This document shows positions 1 through 6,953 of a stretch of DNA of 27,935 bases, piece after piece. The DNA is taken from positions 1 through 27,935 of the IMG/VR virus record IMGVR_UViG_3300025168_000497. The stretch is one strand, 5' to 3'. A model generated the notes under the pieces. The model did no database searches, was not told the origin of the DNA, and saw nothing but the letters and a program-made list of their open reading frames with translations. The stretch is from a virus. Within the stretch, counting starts at the first letter, position 1, and each line of letters opens with the position of its first letter. The translations under genes were made by a program, and so were the position numbers.

Positions 1-112
1 AAATTACGTCGGTAGGGTCTTTACTCTCGCTAGTCTCTACGTAATTTTGGTAGTTACCTAGTGTTACCTCGCCCCAATTTTGGGGTACGTTTAGTATTAC
101 TTCTTTTTTCAT
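1..112 (-). CDS. Tail assembly chaperone, 5' fragment (duplicate of the gene ending the window)
   Basis: The start codon is at 112 and the reading frame runs off the left edge of the window. It duplicates the first 37 codons of the gene at 27275-27886 because the contig ends overlap. It is not a second gene. On the circular map TerL (stop at 148) lies directly upstream with a gap of 35 bp. Confidence 0.85.
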   Translation of the reverse strand, partial: MKKEVILNVPQNWGEVTLGNYQNYVETSESKDPTDVI

Positions 113-161
113 TCTATATATACAAAGGTTATTTTAGTTAAAAGTTATTAAATTATAGCAT
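3..161. repeat. Terminal direct repeat, left copy
   Basis: This segment recurs at 27777-27935, identical by eye except C at 35 against T at 27809. The difference is synonymous (GAG/GAA, Glu) in the overlapping chaperone gene. The overlap most simply means the contig is circular, from a circularly permuted or circular genome, with a unit length near 27,774 bp. It contains the start of the chaperone gene, the gap before it and the last codons of TerL. Confidence 0.93.
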
Positions 162-1470
162 AGTCGCCGTAGTTACCTTTAGCCTCATACCACCACCGCA
201 TTATTATAGCGTCTGCAAAGTCGGGGCTACGTCCTAACTTACTCTTTACTATATCTTTACTCTCTATAGCTAGCTTTTGGGTGTCCTTGTCTACCTTGTC
301 GCGTTTAACTACCTCTAGCTCTTCTATTATCTCTTTACGGTATTTAGTGTTAGTTATGTATACCCTACCGTTATTTACGTCCTCGCTAAATTTAAAGTAG
401 CATTGTGTTTTAAGGTTTTGGTAGTTCTGACCCTTTAGAGCTTTCGACCCGTTTACAAATGATACGCACCCGCTTAACATATCTACCACGCCACCCCCTA
501 CGCCGTCCGCGTCTATTACTATTTTACTCATAGGTACGCTATGCTCGTTAGCCATATCTTTAATACGTTGGGCTAATTGTGTTATAGTGTTCTTATCTAT
601 TTTTACTATATGCTCTAAGCGTTTGCCGTTCCATACACAAATTATACTTTTATCGCTACCTAAACGGGCAACGTCTACGCTTATAAACTTACTACCCCCC
701 TCTATAAAGGTATTAGTAAATAAGTCCCCTAGGGCGTTATAATTAAATAGTAGGGCGTCGTCGTCTGCGTATTCCCAATTACCATACAATAGCCTAGACT
801 TTGTTAGAGGGTCTAGCTTTTCTAATTGGCTTATATAGTGAGGGCTTAAATATTTGTTATCAGTAGCTAACGCTTTTATAAACTTCCTATAGTCGGGTAG
901 CTTACCCTCTACTTCGGGGCGGTAGTACTTTGTATATAGCCACCCTTTAGACGGGTTACACGTTAGTAGTATCTTAGGTATTAGATTATTTTCGGTTAGC
1001 TTATAACGTATTCTACTCTTTAGTATATCTACTGCCTTTTCTGTAACCTCTGCGCTCTCATCTATAAAAGCGTCGGTAATTTCTAACCCCCCTAGGCTTG
1101 TAAATTCGGGGTCGCTTGGTTGTTTAAATAAGTCCTTTAAATATATTATAGAGCCGTTAGTAAATGTTATAGTACTGTCTTGACCGTTATACCTAAAGTC
1201 TACGTTAGGCTCTAACCCTACTAGCTCGCTCATCTCAAAAAACGTATTTAGAGTAGTGGCTTTTAAGTTCTTTAAAACCGACCTACCTATAACCGACCTA
1301 GTACCCGCATATTGTAGCCGTCTAAATATTTGCCATAAGCACCCTAGAGCACTTTTACCCGAGCCCGCCCCACCGCCATAAAGTAACTCGGTCGTCGTAC
1401 TATCCTCTAATACTTTTAGAGCTCTTAACTGTTTAGGGAATAGCTTAATATTTACGGCTTGGGTTTCCAC
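148..1470 (-). CDS. terL: Terminase large subunit
   Basis: ATPase-nuclease motor that packages DNA into the prohead. The 440-residue length is normal for the family. A Walker A motif GGGAGSGKS lies at residues 32-40, a Walker B strand ending in DE (ITDAFIDE) at 131-138, and a coupling motif LLTCNP at 168-173. The C-terminal RNase H-like nuclease shows its acidic residues at D266 (SVDVARLG), D320/D322 (VIDADGVGGG) and near 420 (SPDFADAI). It starts 5 bp after the TerS stop, consistent with cotranscription, and the next gene in the direction of transcription is the tail chaperone across the circular junction. Function is certain from the motifs. Packaging type (pac or cos) cannot be told, though the circular overlap fits pac headful packaging. 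Confidence 0.97.
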   Translation of the reverse strand: METQAVNIKLFPKQLRALKVLEDSTTTELLYGGGAGSGKSALGCLWQIFRRLQYAGTRSVIGRSVLKNLKATTLNTFFEMSELVGLEPNVDFRYNGQDSTITFTNGSIIYLKDLFKQPSDPEFTSLGGLEITDAFIDESAEVTEKAVDILKSRIRYKLTENNLIPKILLTCNPSKGWLYTKYYRPEVEGKLPDYRKFIKALATDNKYLSPHYISQLEKLDPLTKSRLLYGNWEYADDDALLFNYNALGDLFTNTFIEGGSKFISVDVARLGSDKSIICVWNGKRLEHIVKIDKNTITQLAQRIKDMANEHSVPMSKIVIDADGVGGGVVDMLSGCVSFVNGSKALKGQNYQNLKTQCYFKFSEDVNNGRVYITNTKYRKEIIEELEVVKRDKVDKDTQKLAIESKDIVKSKLGRSPDFADAIIMRWWYEAKGNYGDYAII

Positions 1471-1474
1471 TTGT

Positions 1475-1753
1475 TTAGTCCTCGGTACTAGTTACGTTTA
1501 TTACTACTTGTTTGTCTCTTATTTCGTGCTCTATCTCTTGGCGTTGTAGTTTAGGTACTAGGAACTCGCTCATCTTTAATAAGATATTTAGAGCTCTCTC
1601 GGGGTCTTCCTCGGCTACGTCAGATAGCCAAACTTTCATATTAGGTAAATTATCCTCTACCAATAATTTAAAAGCCTCGCGTATTTCTTTAGTAGCTTTA
1701 TTAGGTACACCCTTACGACTACCCGCTAACTTATTACCTACTTTAAAACTCAT
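1475..1753 (-). CDS. terS: Terminase small subunit (putative)
   Basis: A 92-residue protein directly upstream of TerL. The N-terminus (GNKLAGSRKGVPNKATKE) is the basic stretch often seen at the start of small terminase and DUF5681-like proteins, and is likely to contact DNA. The rest (about 25-75) is predicted helical with heptad-like spacing (LNILLKMSEFLVPKLQ), which could form the oligomerisation core. Position and size support recognition of the packaging site. Sequence alone gives no unique TerS signature, so the call depends partly on synteny. Confidence 0.8.
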   Translation of the reverse strand: MSFKVGNKLAGSRKGVPNKATKEIREAFKLLVEDNLPNMKVWLSDVAEEDPERALNILLKMSEFLVPKLQRQEIEHEIRDKQVVINVTSTED

Positions 1754-1756
1754 AGC

Positions 1757-1834
1757 TTAATCTTTATTTAATAGTTTGTAGGTATATACATATACAGCTA
1801 TAGTAAGCGGTATTAAAATAAATATATATATCAT
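1757..1834 (-). CDS. Hydrophobic micro-ORF (25 aa)
   Basis: ATG at 1834 to TAA at 1757, reading MIYIFILIPLTIAVYVYTYK followed by LLNKD. Almost the whole peptide is one hydrophobic helix with a short charged tail. It fills the only gap between the Cys-rich gene and TerS and stops 3 bp before the TerS start. Such one-helix membrane peptides are common in phage genomes, but at 25 codons chance is a real alternative. Confidence 0.45.
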   Translation of the reverse strand: MIYIFILIPLTIAVYVYTYKLLNKD

Positions 1835-1872
1835 AGCTTTAGGTTTGTGTCAAATTGTGTCTCTTTGACGTG

Positions 1873-2286
1873 TTAGTCTTCGTACTGTTCTACAACTTTA
1901 TGTAGGTCATTAATTAATTTTACAACGCAAGGCGCACAACTAGACGGGCTAGCGTTACTGTTTAAATACTTTCTATGTAGCATAGCTATACGTCTATTTT
2001 GCTCTCTTGTTACTTTATCAACTGTATAGCTTAATAGTTCTTTTAGTTCTTTGTATTCTGCCTTTGTTATGTTTGCCTCTTTGCTCCATTTACCTAGGGG
2101 GCATTGTGCAAACTTTAACCTAGTCTTTATATTCATAAAGCACCCGCAAAGTTTATACTCCTTTTTTCTATACTTTACCGTATCGCCTACTATTGGCGTA
2201 CCGCAAGTATTACTTTTCTTTTTAAAAAACTTACATTTACGGCAAGTTTTTAGCCTCTGGTTTTGTACGTCAGTCGGTGCAAACAT
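1873..2286 (-). CDS. Cys-rich, probably zinc-binding phage protein
   Basis: A 137-residue protein. The first half holds a run of paired cysteines (CRKCKFF near 15-21, C28, LCGCFM near 47-52, CPLGKW near 62-67), which looks like two interleaved zinc sites. A second pair lies near residue 117 (SSCAPC). The C-terminal half is helical and charged. Proteins with this CxxC...CGCFM...CPLGKW pattern occur in Bacteroidota phages without a known role. It overlaps the 3' end of the sigma-like gene by 17 bp and precedes the terminase genes, so it may act in late regulation or packaging; that is inference. Confidence 0.8.
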   Translation of the reverse strand: MFAPTDVQNQRLKTCRKCKFFKKKSNTCGTPIVGDTVKYRKKEYKLCGCFMNIKTRLKFAQCPLGKWSKEANITKAEYKELKELLSYTVDKVTREQNRRIAMLHRKYLNSNASPSSCAPCVVKLINDLHKVVEQYED

Positions 2287-2809
2287 TTACTTTGTCTTTT
2301 AGTTGTTTCTTTACCTTTCTTACTGTATTAAAAATAGATATTTTAGGTATGCCCGTCTCTTCTGCTAATTCGTTATACGTTAGGTTACTCTCATAGTATA
2401 ATAAAAATAGGTTACGCTCGTAATAGTTAAACGTCTCTAGGGTAGTGTCTAGGGTTTGTTTTAAACGCTCTTTATAGTCTTGGGGTGTATCTATTACCTT
2501 TACATTTAAAAAGTGCTCTAAATCGCTTATATCTGTTTTTACCTTGTTTTTATTATATAGTATTCTCTTACGGTAAAATTGAGACTTTTTACTAAGCACT
2601 CTAACGGCTATTATTTTCTTTAGATAATTTAGACCGCCACCCTCTGCATATATCCATAGTAAGCGGTTAGTATCACTAGTTAATAGTTGTAGGTATACGT
2701 CTTGTACTACGTCCTCGGCTAGCCCCTTATCTCTTGTTAGTGGAGTAGCAAAGTGTACGAGCGCTTTAAAATGCTCGTAAAGTGCCTCTATTATCGTTTG
2801 CCTTTTAAT
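2270..2809 (-). CDS. Sigma-70/ECF-like sigma factor with probable ATT start
   Basis: The open frame encodes both conserved sigma regions. Residues 9-43 contain LYEHF...GLAEDVVQDVYLQLL, the region 2 signature with the AEDxxQ motif. Residues about 128-170 contain a region 4 helix-turn-helix (ERNLFLLYYESNLTYNELAEE, then a recognition helix near ISIFNTVRKVKK). The first ATG/GTG/TTG in frame is GTG at 2599, which would remove all of region 2. Upstream of that the frame is open to a TAG near 2830, and the best start is ATT at 2809 (reading I/MKRQTIIEALYEHF), overlapping the stop of the 52-aa gene by 19 bp. About 179 aa is normal for an ECF sigma factor. A programmed -1 shift from the upstream gene is an alternative. 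Probable role: redirecting host RNA polymerase to late phage promoters. Confidence 0.8.
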   Translation of the reverse strand: MKRQTIIEALYEHFKALVHFATPLTRDKGLAEDVVQDVYLQLLTSDTNRLLWIYAEGGGLNYLKKIIAVRVLSKKSQFYRKRILYNKNKVKTDISDLEHFLNVKVIDTPQDYKERLKQTLDTTLETFNYYERNLFLLYYESNLTYNELAEETGIPKISIFNTVRKVKKQLKDKVNVCTD

Positions 2810-2949
2810 GGTTTTAGTTTTAAACGGCTACTACATATAGCTAGCCTTTGTTTTTCGTTCTTATATTCGCTAGTCATTACCTCGTCAATCATACAACGCT
2901 CTATAAACTCTTTATTACTCTCGTTAGCTTTTGGTTTAGGTATAGGCAT
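2791..2949 (-). CDS. Small conserved phage protein (52 aa, MPIPKP family-like)
   Basis: ATG at 2949 to TAA at 2791. It reads MPIPKPKANESNKEFIERCM, then DEVMTSEYKNEKQRLAIC and a basic tail. The pattern FIERCM.DEVM...KQR.AIC is one I recognise from small phage proteins and from segments at the ends of virion proteins in many tailed phages. Its role is unknown. It starts 3 bp after the VRR-NUC stop and its 3' end overlaps the sigma-like gene in the -1 frame, so the two are probably translationally coupled. Confidence 0.8.
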   Translation of the reverse strand: MPIPKPKANESNKEFIERCMIDEVMTSEYKNEKQRLAICSSRLKLKPLKGKR

Positions 2950-2952
2950 ATA

Positions 2953-3327
2953 TTAGCGTTTTAAATAGTTGTCTATTGTTTCTAGTGTTTGCTCTAGCCC
3001 CGTACATACTACCGCCTTATATCCTTTAGCGTTTAGTATCTCTAGTACTTTTTTTTGGTTAGTGCTTGGGTAGTTACCTTTTACTTTCAGCTCTAAAGCT
3101 AGACCGTTATATAGTACCCCGTCAATAGTGCGAGGCTCATATATAAAAAGGTCGGGAAAACCCGACTTGTAACCGCAAGCCTTATTTTTTACTCTCTGGC
3201 TTACGTATTTTTGATATTGACCGCCCGCGCTACCGTTATAGAATACGTTTTTATACTGCAAGTCTAAGTATATACAAACGTTTTTTTGTAGTGTATACTC
3301 GTCAGCTTTACGGCTCTTAATTTTCAT
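2953..3327 (-). CDS. VRR-NUC domain nuclease
   Basis: A 124-residue single-domain protein with the PD-(D/E)XK order of VRR-NUC nucleases: E10 in the first helix, GFPDLFIY with D59, LELKVK with E79 and K81, then Q91 (STNQKK). Stand-alone VRR-NUC proteins are common in phages and are related to Holliday-junction or flap nucleases. Here it would resolve branched replication intermediates before packaging. It follows a terminator at 3390-3420, so it may open a new transcription unit with the sigma and terminase genes. Confidence 0.92.
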   Translation of the reverse strand: MKIKSRKADEYTLQKNVCIYLDLQYKNVFYNGSAGGQYQKYVSQRVKNKACGYKSGFPDLFIYEPRTIDGVLYNGLALELKVKGNYPSTNQKKVLEILNAKGYKAVVCTGLEQTLETIDNYLKR

Positions 3328-3425
3328 AGCGGTAAAATACTACAAAAATTATACCCTTACAATAGCTAAACGCTTAATTTTTAGGGCATAAAAAAACCCC
3401 TACCGTTTAAAGTAAGGGTTTAATA
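3328..3425 (-). promoter_or_regulatory. Intergenic gap between methyltransferase and VRR-NUC
   Basis: About 98 bp without a gene. It holds the terminator at 3390-3420 and an AT-rich stretch before the VRR-NUC start. Since transcription would end at the terminator, a promoter for VRR-NUC, sigma and terminase genes is expected in 3328-3390, but I see no convincing consensus match. Confidence 0.35.
3390..3420 (-). terminator. Rho-independent terminator after methyltransferase
   Basis: On the minus strand AACCCTTAC (3420-3412) pairs with GTAGGGGTT (3403-3395) around an 8-nt loop, with one G-U pair, and is followed by a T run. It starts a few bases after the methyltransferase stop at 3426. Confidence 0.85.
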
Positions 3426-4025
3426 TTAAAATATACGTAACTGCGCTTTATGTTGTTCTATACGCTCTATAGCTTTGTCGTAGTAGTCTTTATCTAATTC
3501 GCAAGCCGTAAGGTCGTACCCTAAGTTATGGCAAGCTATAGCTATACTACCGCTACCTAGGTGAGTGTCTAGTATTTTGTCGCCCTCTTTTGCGTAGTTA
3601 ATTAGTAGCCACTCGTATAGTTTTACGGGTTTTTGTGTTGGGTGTATTCTTATATTATCTGCGTTTTGCGGTCTTAAATAAAATGTTTTAGCGCTTTTAT
3701 CAAAATTAGTATAAGCATACTCGCAAGATGCAAAAGAAACGCCCTCGGGTTGTTGTTTATCCCAAATTAAAAAACATCTAGTAGGAGGTAGTCTAAAATA
3801 ATTACCGCCCCATATAATAGTATTTTTAGATACTCTAAATAACTCTTTAAAATATTTATCGTTTGGCGTTTCATTATCCCACTTTTTACCCTTACCTCCG
3901 TAATGCCCTAACCTACCGCTAGAATTAATATTAATACCGTAAGGCGGGTCTACTATTGCTAGGTCAAAATAGTTGTCCTCATACCTAGCCATTAATTTCA
4001 TATTACACTCGTTAGTTATTTCCAT
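3426..4025 (-). CDS. DNA methyltransferase, beta-type (N6-adenine or N4-cytosine)
   Basis: A 199-residue protein. Catalytic motif IV DPPYG is at residues 26-30, and the SAM-binding motif I (DTHLGSGS) follows at 153-160. That order, IV before I, defines the beta group, and HPTQKPVKLYEWLL is the usual element just before motif I. The region between them is short, so any target-recognition domain is small. DPPY fits adenine-N6 or cytosine-N4 methylation. No cognate restriction enzyme gene is present, so it is an orphan enzyme, likely masking sites from host restriction or regulating transcription. It overlaps the upstream gene by 14 bp, and a terminator follows immediately. Confidence 0.95.
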   Translation of the reverse strand: MEITNECNMKLMARYEDNYFDLAIVDPPYGININSSGRLGHYGGKGKKWDNETPNDKYFKELFRVSKNTIIWGGNYFRLPPTRCFLIWDKQQPEGVSFASCEYAYTNFDKSAKTFYLRPQNADNIRIHPTQKPVKLYEWLLINYAKEGDKILDTHLGSGSIAIACHNLGYDLTACELDKDYYDKAIERIEQHKAQLRIF

Positions 4026-4599
4026 TTAGATAGTCTTTTATAGTTGTTTCACTACTACGCTCTCTAAAGGCTTGTTTATGTAGTGCGTTCTCTTGTTCTC
4101 GTATTGTAATTATGTTACCCGTTCGGTCTATATCGTACCTAGTTAGCCACTCAAATAATATACCCCCGTCTATACGGTCGTATACTTTACCATACTTACC
4201 CGTTTTACCTCGGTTAAAGCATAGCCCTATATCGTATAGGTTAAACCTTTTAAACTCGTTATATATCATATATGCGACGTCTACTATCTGCGTGTCGCTC
4301 ATAGAGTTCTTAACATTAAACCACTCTAGTACCTCTATAATAAGTATACTAATTAGGTCTACTACCTTTTCGTTGCTTTGCTCTTTAGCTATTTTTTGTA
4401 AGCTCTTAGGTTTATGCTTTAATATTATATGTGCTAGGCTAGTTTCGTCTAGGTTTAGTACTTGCATTTTAAAAGCTCTGGGGTTATCTACTAGGCTAAC
4501 CTCGTTAAAGGTTGTAACCGCGCTAGGTAAATTACTTGTACTTTGCTCGGAGCTTGTCCCTAAGAGCGCTACCGCTTGCTTTATTTTGTCCGCGTCCAT
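4012..4599 (-). CDS. Conserved Bacteroidota phage protein (DUF6633-like)
   Basis: A 195-residue protein between the replication initiator and the methyltransferase. The C-terminal half (about 95-165) has a pattern I recall from DUF6633 proteins of Bacteroidota phages: helical, with LCFNRGKTGKYGKVYDRIDG followed by ILFEWLTRYD. No catalytic motif is visible. Its first 68 bp overlap the end of the initiator gene in another frame, so the two are probably translated in a coupled way. The context suggests a replication or helicase-loading accessory, which is inference. Confidence 0.75.
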   Translation of the reverse strand: MDADKIKQAVALLGTSSEQSTSNLPSAVTTFNEVSLVDNPRAFKMQVLNLDETSLAHIILKHKPKSLQKIAKEQSNEKVVDLISILIIEVLEWFNVKNSMSDTQIVDVAYMIYNEFKRFNLYDIGLCFNRGKTGKYGKVYDRIDGGILFEWLTRYDIDRTGNIITIREQENALHKQAFRERSSETTIKDYLNGNN

Positions 4600-5305
4600 T
4601 TTTTAAGTCGTTTATTATGTTAGTTAAGTTACTGTTAATTTGGGTTAGCTTAATCTGTTTTTGTAGAAACGGCTCGAGCTTGTCCCAACTGTTAAGTATA
4701 TATTTAAAACCGTCTATAGTAGTTTCGTCGTTTAAACCTTTTGAGCTCGCCGACTTTTTTAAGTACGCTATAATCTGTTTTAAAGCGTTACCCTCTGCCC
4801 CGTTAATCTTTGCGGGCATATCTAACCTATTTTTAATAAAAGCGTCGTAGACGCTAACACACTCTTTATATATGTTATTATTATTAGGTTTACTATATGT
4901 AGTTTTAGTATATGGTATAGGTTTTACCTTTTGGTTATTTGCTTTTAACGGTTTGGTAAATTCCTTTTTACCGTTCGGTAAGTTGCTTTTTACCGTTTGG
5001 TATATTGTTTGGTAGTCTACAAACGCGTACCATTTAGTACGGTCGTACTTAGCCTTATTATAGTTACCTACTTTAATTACGTTTTGAGTTTCTAGGCTTT
5101 TTAGTATTCTACCTATTTGTCGTTCACTCCAGAACGGAAACAAAGACCTAAACGCGTTTATAGAGTTGTAGGTATATGTACTACCGTCGTACTCGTTTTT
5201 ATTGTTGGCTTTGTTCTTAGCTATCCAAAACAATAAATTATAGATTACTATAGCTTCATCTACCCCGTAGGCTTTTGCGTGGTCTGTATGGAAACTATAA
5301 ACCAT
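4532..5305 (-). CDS. Replication initiator-like winged-helix protein
   Basis: A 257-residue protein. Residues 1-100 (FHTDHAKAYGVDEAIVIYNL, then SERQIGRILKSLETQNVIKV) form a winged-helix DNA-binding domain of the type found at the N-terminus of phage replisome organisers and DnaD-like initiators. A polar Asn/Lys-rich linker (about 105-145) leads to a helical C-terminal domain. It lies downstream of the SSB-like and HTH genes and upstream of the DUF6633-like gene. I infer that it recognises the origin or loads the host helicase, since the phage carries no helicase or polymerase of its own. It overlaps the HTH gene by 11 bp. Confidence 0.82.
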   Translation of the reverse strand: MVYSFHTDHAKAYGVDEAIVIYNLLFWIAKNKANNKNEYDGSTYTYNSINAFRSLFPFWSERQIGRILKSLETQNVIKVGNYNKAKYDRTKWYAFVDYQTIYQTVKSNLPNGKKEFTKPLKANNQKVKPIPYTKTTYSKPNNNNIYKECVSVYDAFIKNRLDMPAKINGAEGNALKQIIAYLKKSASSKGLNDETTIDGFKYILNSWDKLEPFLQKQIKLTQINSNLTNIINDLKNGRGQNKASGSALRDKLRAKYK

Positions 5306-5510
5306 TGTTTACGTATCTAATAACCTTTTTAAAAGGTCGTTTTGTTGCCTCTGCTATACGGTCGGCATACTTAATAAAGTAGCTAGGGTCATTACATATC
5401 TTATCGACTGTAGGGCGCGTTAGTTTTAGCGCTTTAGATATATCCGTCTTACTCTTGTAATACTTAAAAAGGTATACCTCTTGTTTATTTCTAGGTTTGT
5501 ATAAGTTCAT
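5295..5510 (-). CDS. Small helix-turn-helix regulator
   Basis: A 71-residue protein starting at ATG 5510 (MNLYKPRNKQ). A start at 5549 is possible on frame but would lie inside the terminator hairpin at 5529-5562, so I reject it. Residues about 17-45 (SKTDISKALKLTRPTVDKIC) form a helix-turn-helix, and the tail is helical and basic. It could be a Cro/repressor-like regulator or a replication accessory. The placement after a terminator suggests its own promoter or read-through expression. Confidence 0.8.
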   Translation of the reverse strand: MNLYKPRNKQEVYLFKYYKSKTDISKALKLTRPTVDKICNDPSYFIKYADRIAEATKRPFKKVIRYVNNGL

Positions 5511-5528
5511 TTTGATATAGTTTAAATT

Positions 5529-5562
5529 AAAAAAAGAGTAAAGCCCCACTAGGGGGCTCTAC
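5529..5562 (-). terminator. Rho-independent terminator after SSB-like gene
   Basis: On the minus strand GTAGAGCCCC (5562-5553) pairs with GGGGCTTTAC (5547-5538) around loop CTAGT, with one G-U pair, followed by a T-rich run. It separates the early small-ORF/SSB operon from the HTH/initiator genes. Confidence 0.9.
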
Positions 5563-5585
5563 AATAACCTACAATAACTAACTAA

Positions 5586-6092
5586 CTAAAAAGGTAGGTT
5601 ATCCTCTTCTAAGTCTTTAGGCTTTGCCTCTGGCGTTGCTGACGGCGTCGTAAACTCCTTAGAGAATTGTACCGCGTCGTTGCCCTCTACAAATTGAACA
5701 AACCTTTCGGCGGTTTTCATAACGTCCTCTATAGTTGGTTTTAGTTTTGGGTCTATAGCCCAAAAGTCTACCGAGGCTTTTAACATACTTTGTCTAACTA
5801 TCTTTACTTGTACGTCGTCAGACTTACCAAAGCTACGCGAGGGGTTACCATAAGGTACGCTAGGTTTAGCGTATACGGGTTTAATCTTAGGAAACTTACC
5901 ACCTATATACTCATAGTCTAGGGTAGCCCCTACCTCGAATTTGTTTTGCTCTTTATGAATACTAGAGTATTCCCCTACCGTACCGTCGTCAAATGATACC
6001 TCGAATTTATAAAAAATTTTACTTCCGTCTTTAGTACTCCAAGTACCGTTTTGTTGTACGCTTTCTACCGTACCGTTTTTAATTTCTGCCAT
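5586..6092 (-). CDS. Single-stranded DNA-binding protein-like
   Basis: I choose ATG 6092 (MAEIKNGTVESVQQNG), because the alternative start at 6110 overlaps the previous gene. The N-terminal ~60 residues alternate beta strands as in an OB fold (GTWSTKDGSKIFYKFEVSF). The C-terminal tip is acidic and ends EEDNLPF, the hallmark of SSB proteins that recruit replication partners. The middle (about 85-150) is helical and not typical of bacterial SSB. It lies at the end of the small-ORF operon and just before a terminator, in the replication region. It should coat single-stranded DNA during replication or recombination. Confidence 0.85.
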   Translation of the reverse strand: MAEIKNGTVESVQQNGTWSTKDGSKIFYKFEVSFDDGTVGEYSSIHKEQNKFEVGATLDYEYIGGKFPKIKPVYAKPSVPYGNPSRSFGKSDDVQVKIVRQSMLKASVDFWAIDPKLKPTIEDVMKTAERFVQFVEGNDAVQFSKEFTTPSATPEAKPKDLEEDNLPF

Positions 6093-6093
6093 T

Positions 6094-6348
6094 TTAATAG
6101 TTTTTAGCAATTAGTTCTAAATAGTTGTTTAAATCGGCGTAACTGTTTTTATGCAACCCCGAGAGGCTAAATTTAGTTAGCGCTTTGTCTTTAAAGTCCG
6201 TAGCTACTTGTACGTCTCTAGCGTGTAGCTGAAACTCTAGTAGGCTTACTACGTCTTTTATATTAAAATTAGGTTTGTCTTGTACCTCGCTAATCATTGA
6301 TAGCATACGGTAAATAAACTCTTTACGCGTTTCAGTCATAGCTTGCAC
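6094..6348 (-). CDS. Hypothetical protein, helical
   Basis: An 84-residue protein, start at 6348 or at the second Met, three codons in (MTETRKEFIY). The composition suggests four amphipathic helices and no metal-binding residues. I do not recognise it. It overlaps the preceding gene by 17 bp and stops 1 bp before the SSB start, so it belongs to the early replication operon. Confidence 0.7.
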   Translation of the reverse strand: MQAMTETRKEFIYRMLSMISEVQDKPNFNIKDVVSLLEFQLHARDVQVATDFKDKALTKFSLSGLHKNSYADLNNYLELIAKNY

Positions 6349-6736
6349 GTTCTATATAATCGTCGTTAATACCTAGTCTTTCGTTTTGGCGGTGTTCTTG
6401 TTCTGCCTCCCACCTTATTAGCTCTTGTTCTATATCCTCTTTAACTGTATAGGGTATATCGCTTACGTTATCGTTATACATTTTATTAAAGTGGTATATA
6501 TCCGTTAGCGTTTCTATAAGGTCGTCTTTGCCTTGTAAAAAGTTATTAGATACTACAAGGTCGTAGTATAGATACTCTTCTTTATCGCAGTTAATATACT
6601 TACTACTCTCTACGGGAGTTAAAACGCTCTTACTTTTAGGTACAAATACCATATCCTTACCCGACTTTACCGCCCACGCTTTAGGGGTCTCGCAATTATG
6701 TACGAGCCCGCGCTTACTTCTTAGTCTTACTTTCAT
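6332..6736 (-). CDS. Hypothetical protein
   Basis: A 134-residue protein that I do not recognise. The N-terminus is basic (MKVRLRSKRGLVHNC) with beta-like segments to about 60. The rest is acidic and helical, with a charged C-terminal helix (EQELIRWEAEQEHRQNERLG). Adjacent genes overlap by 4 bp upstream and 17 bp downstream, typical of a tightly packed early operon. Confidence 0.7.
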   Translation of the reverse strand: MKVRLRSKRGLVHNCETPKAWAVKSGKDMVFVPKSKSVLTPVESSKYINCDKEEYLYYDLVVSNNFLQGKDDLIETLTDIYHFNKMYNDNVSDIPYTVKEDIEQELIRWEAEQEHRQNERLGINDDYIERASYD

Positions 6737-6951
6737 AGGTTAGGGTTTTTAGGTCTACCAAGTGCTACCCATTCCTCTACAGTACCACCGTTTAAAAGCG
6801 TTACCGTTCCATTTTGCCAGAGTATAAGGCGCTTTTGTCGGTGTTTGTATTCTTGTTCTTGTACGTCTAGCTCTTTTTGTACCTCGTCGGCGTACGCGTA
6901 CGGGTTGTTAGCAAATACTTGCTCTACGAATTGTTCAAATAATCGGCTCAT
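6733..6951 (-). CDS. Hypothetical protein, Glu/Gln-rich helix
   Basis: A 72-residue protein. Residues 20-42 (ADEVQKELDVQEQEYKHRQK) look like one long charged helix, followed by a short beta-rich tail (GTVTLLNGGTVEEWVALG). Unknown function. It starts 2 bp after the stop of the previous gene and overlaps the next by 4 bp. Confidence 0.65.
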   Translation of the reverse strand: MSRLFEQFVEQVFANNPYAYADEVQKELDVQEQEYKHRQKRLILWQNGTVTLLNGGTVEEWVALGRPKNPNL

Positions 6952-6953
6952 AA

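Noticed and set aside
2270-2599. A 109-aa region 4-only protein starting at GTG 2599
   Set aside because: The frame continues upstream through a clear sigma region 2, so the short version would be an artefact of start choice.
4112-4606. Long plus-strand open frame of 164 codons
   Set aside because: It is antisense to the DUF6633-like gene, and its composition is that of a reverse-complement shadow. The same holds for plus-strand frames at 9540, 13053, 17699 and 18647.
5511-5549. Longer start of the HTH gene at 5549
   Set aside because: It would place the first codons inside a strong terminator hairpin; ATG 5510 gives a cleaner domain start.
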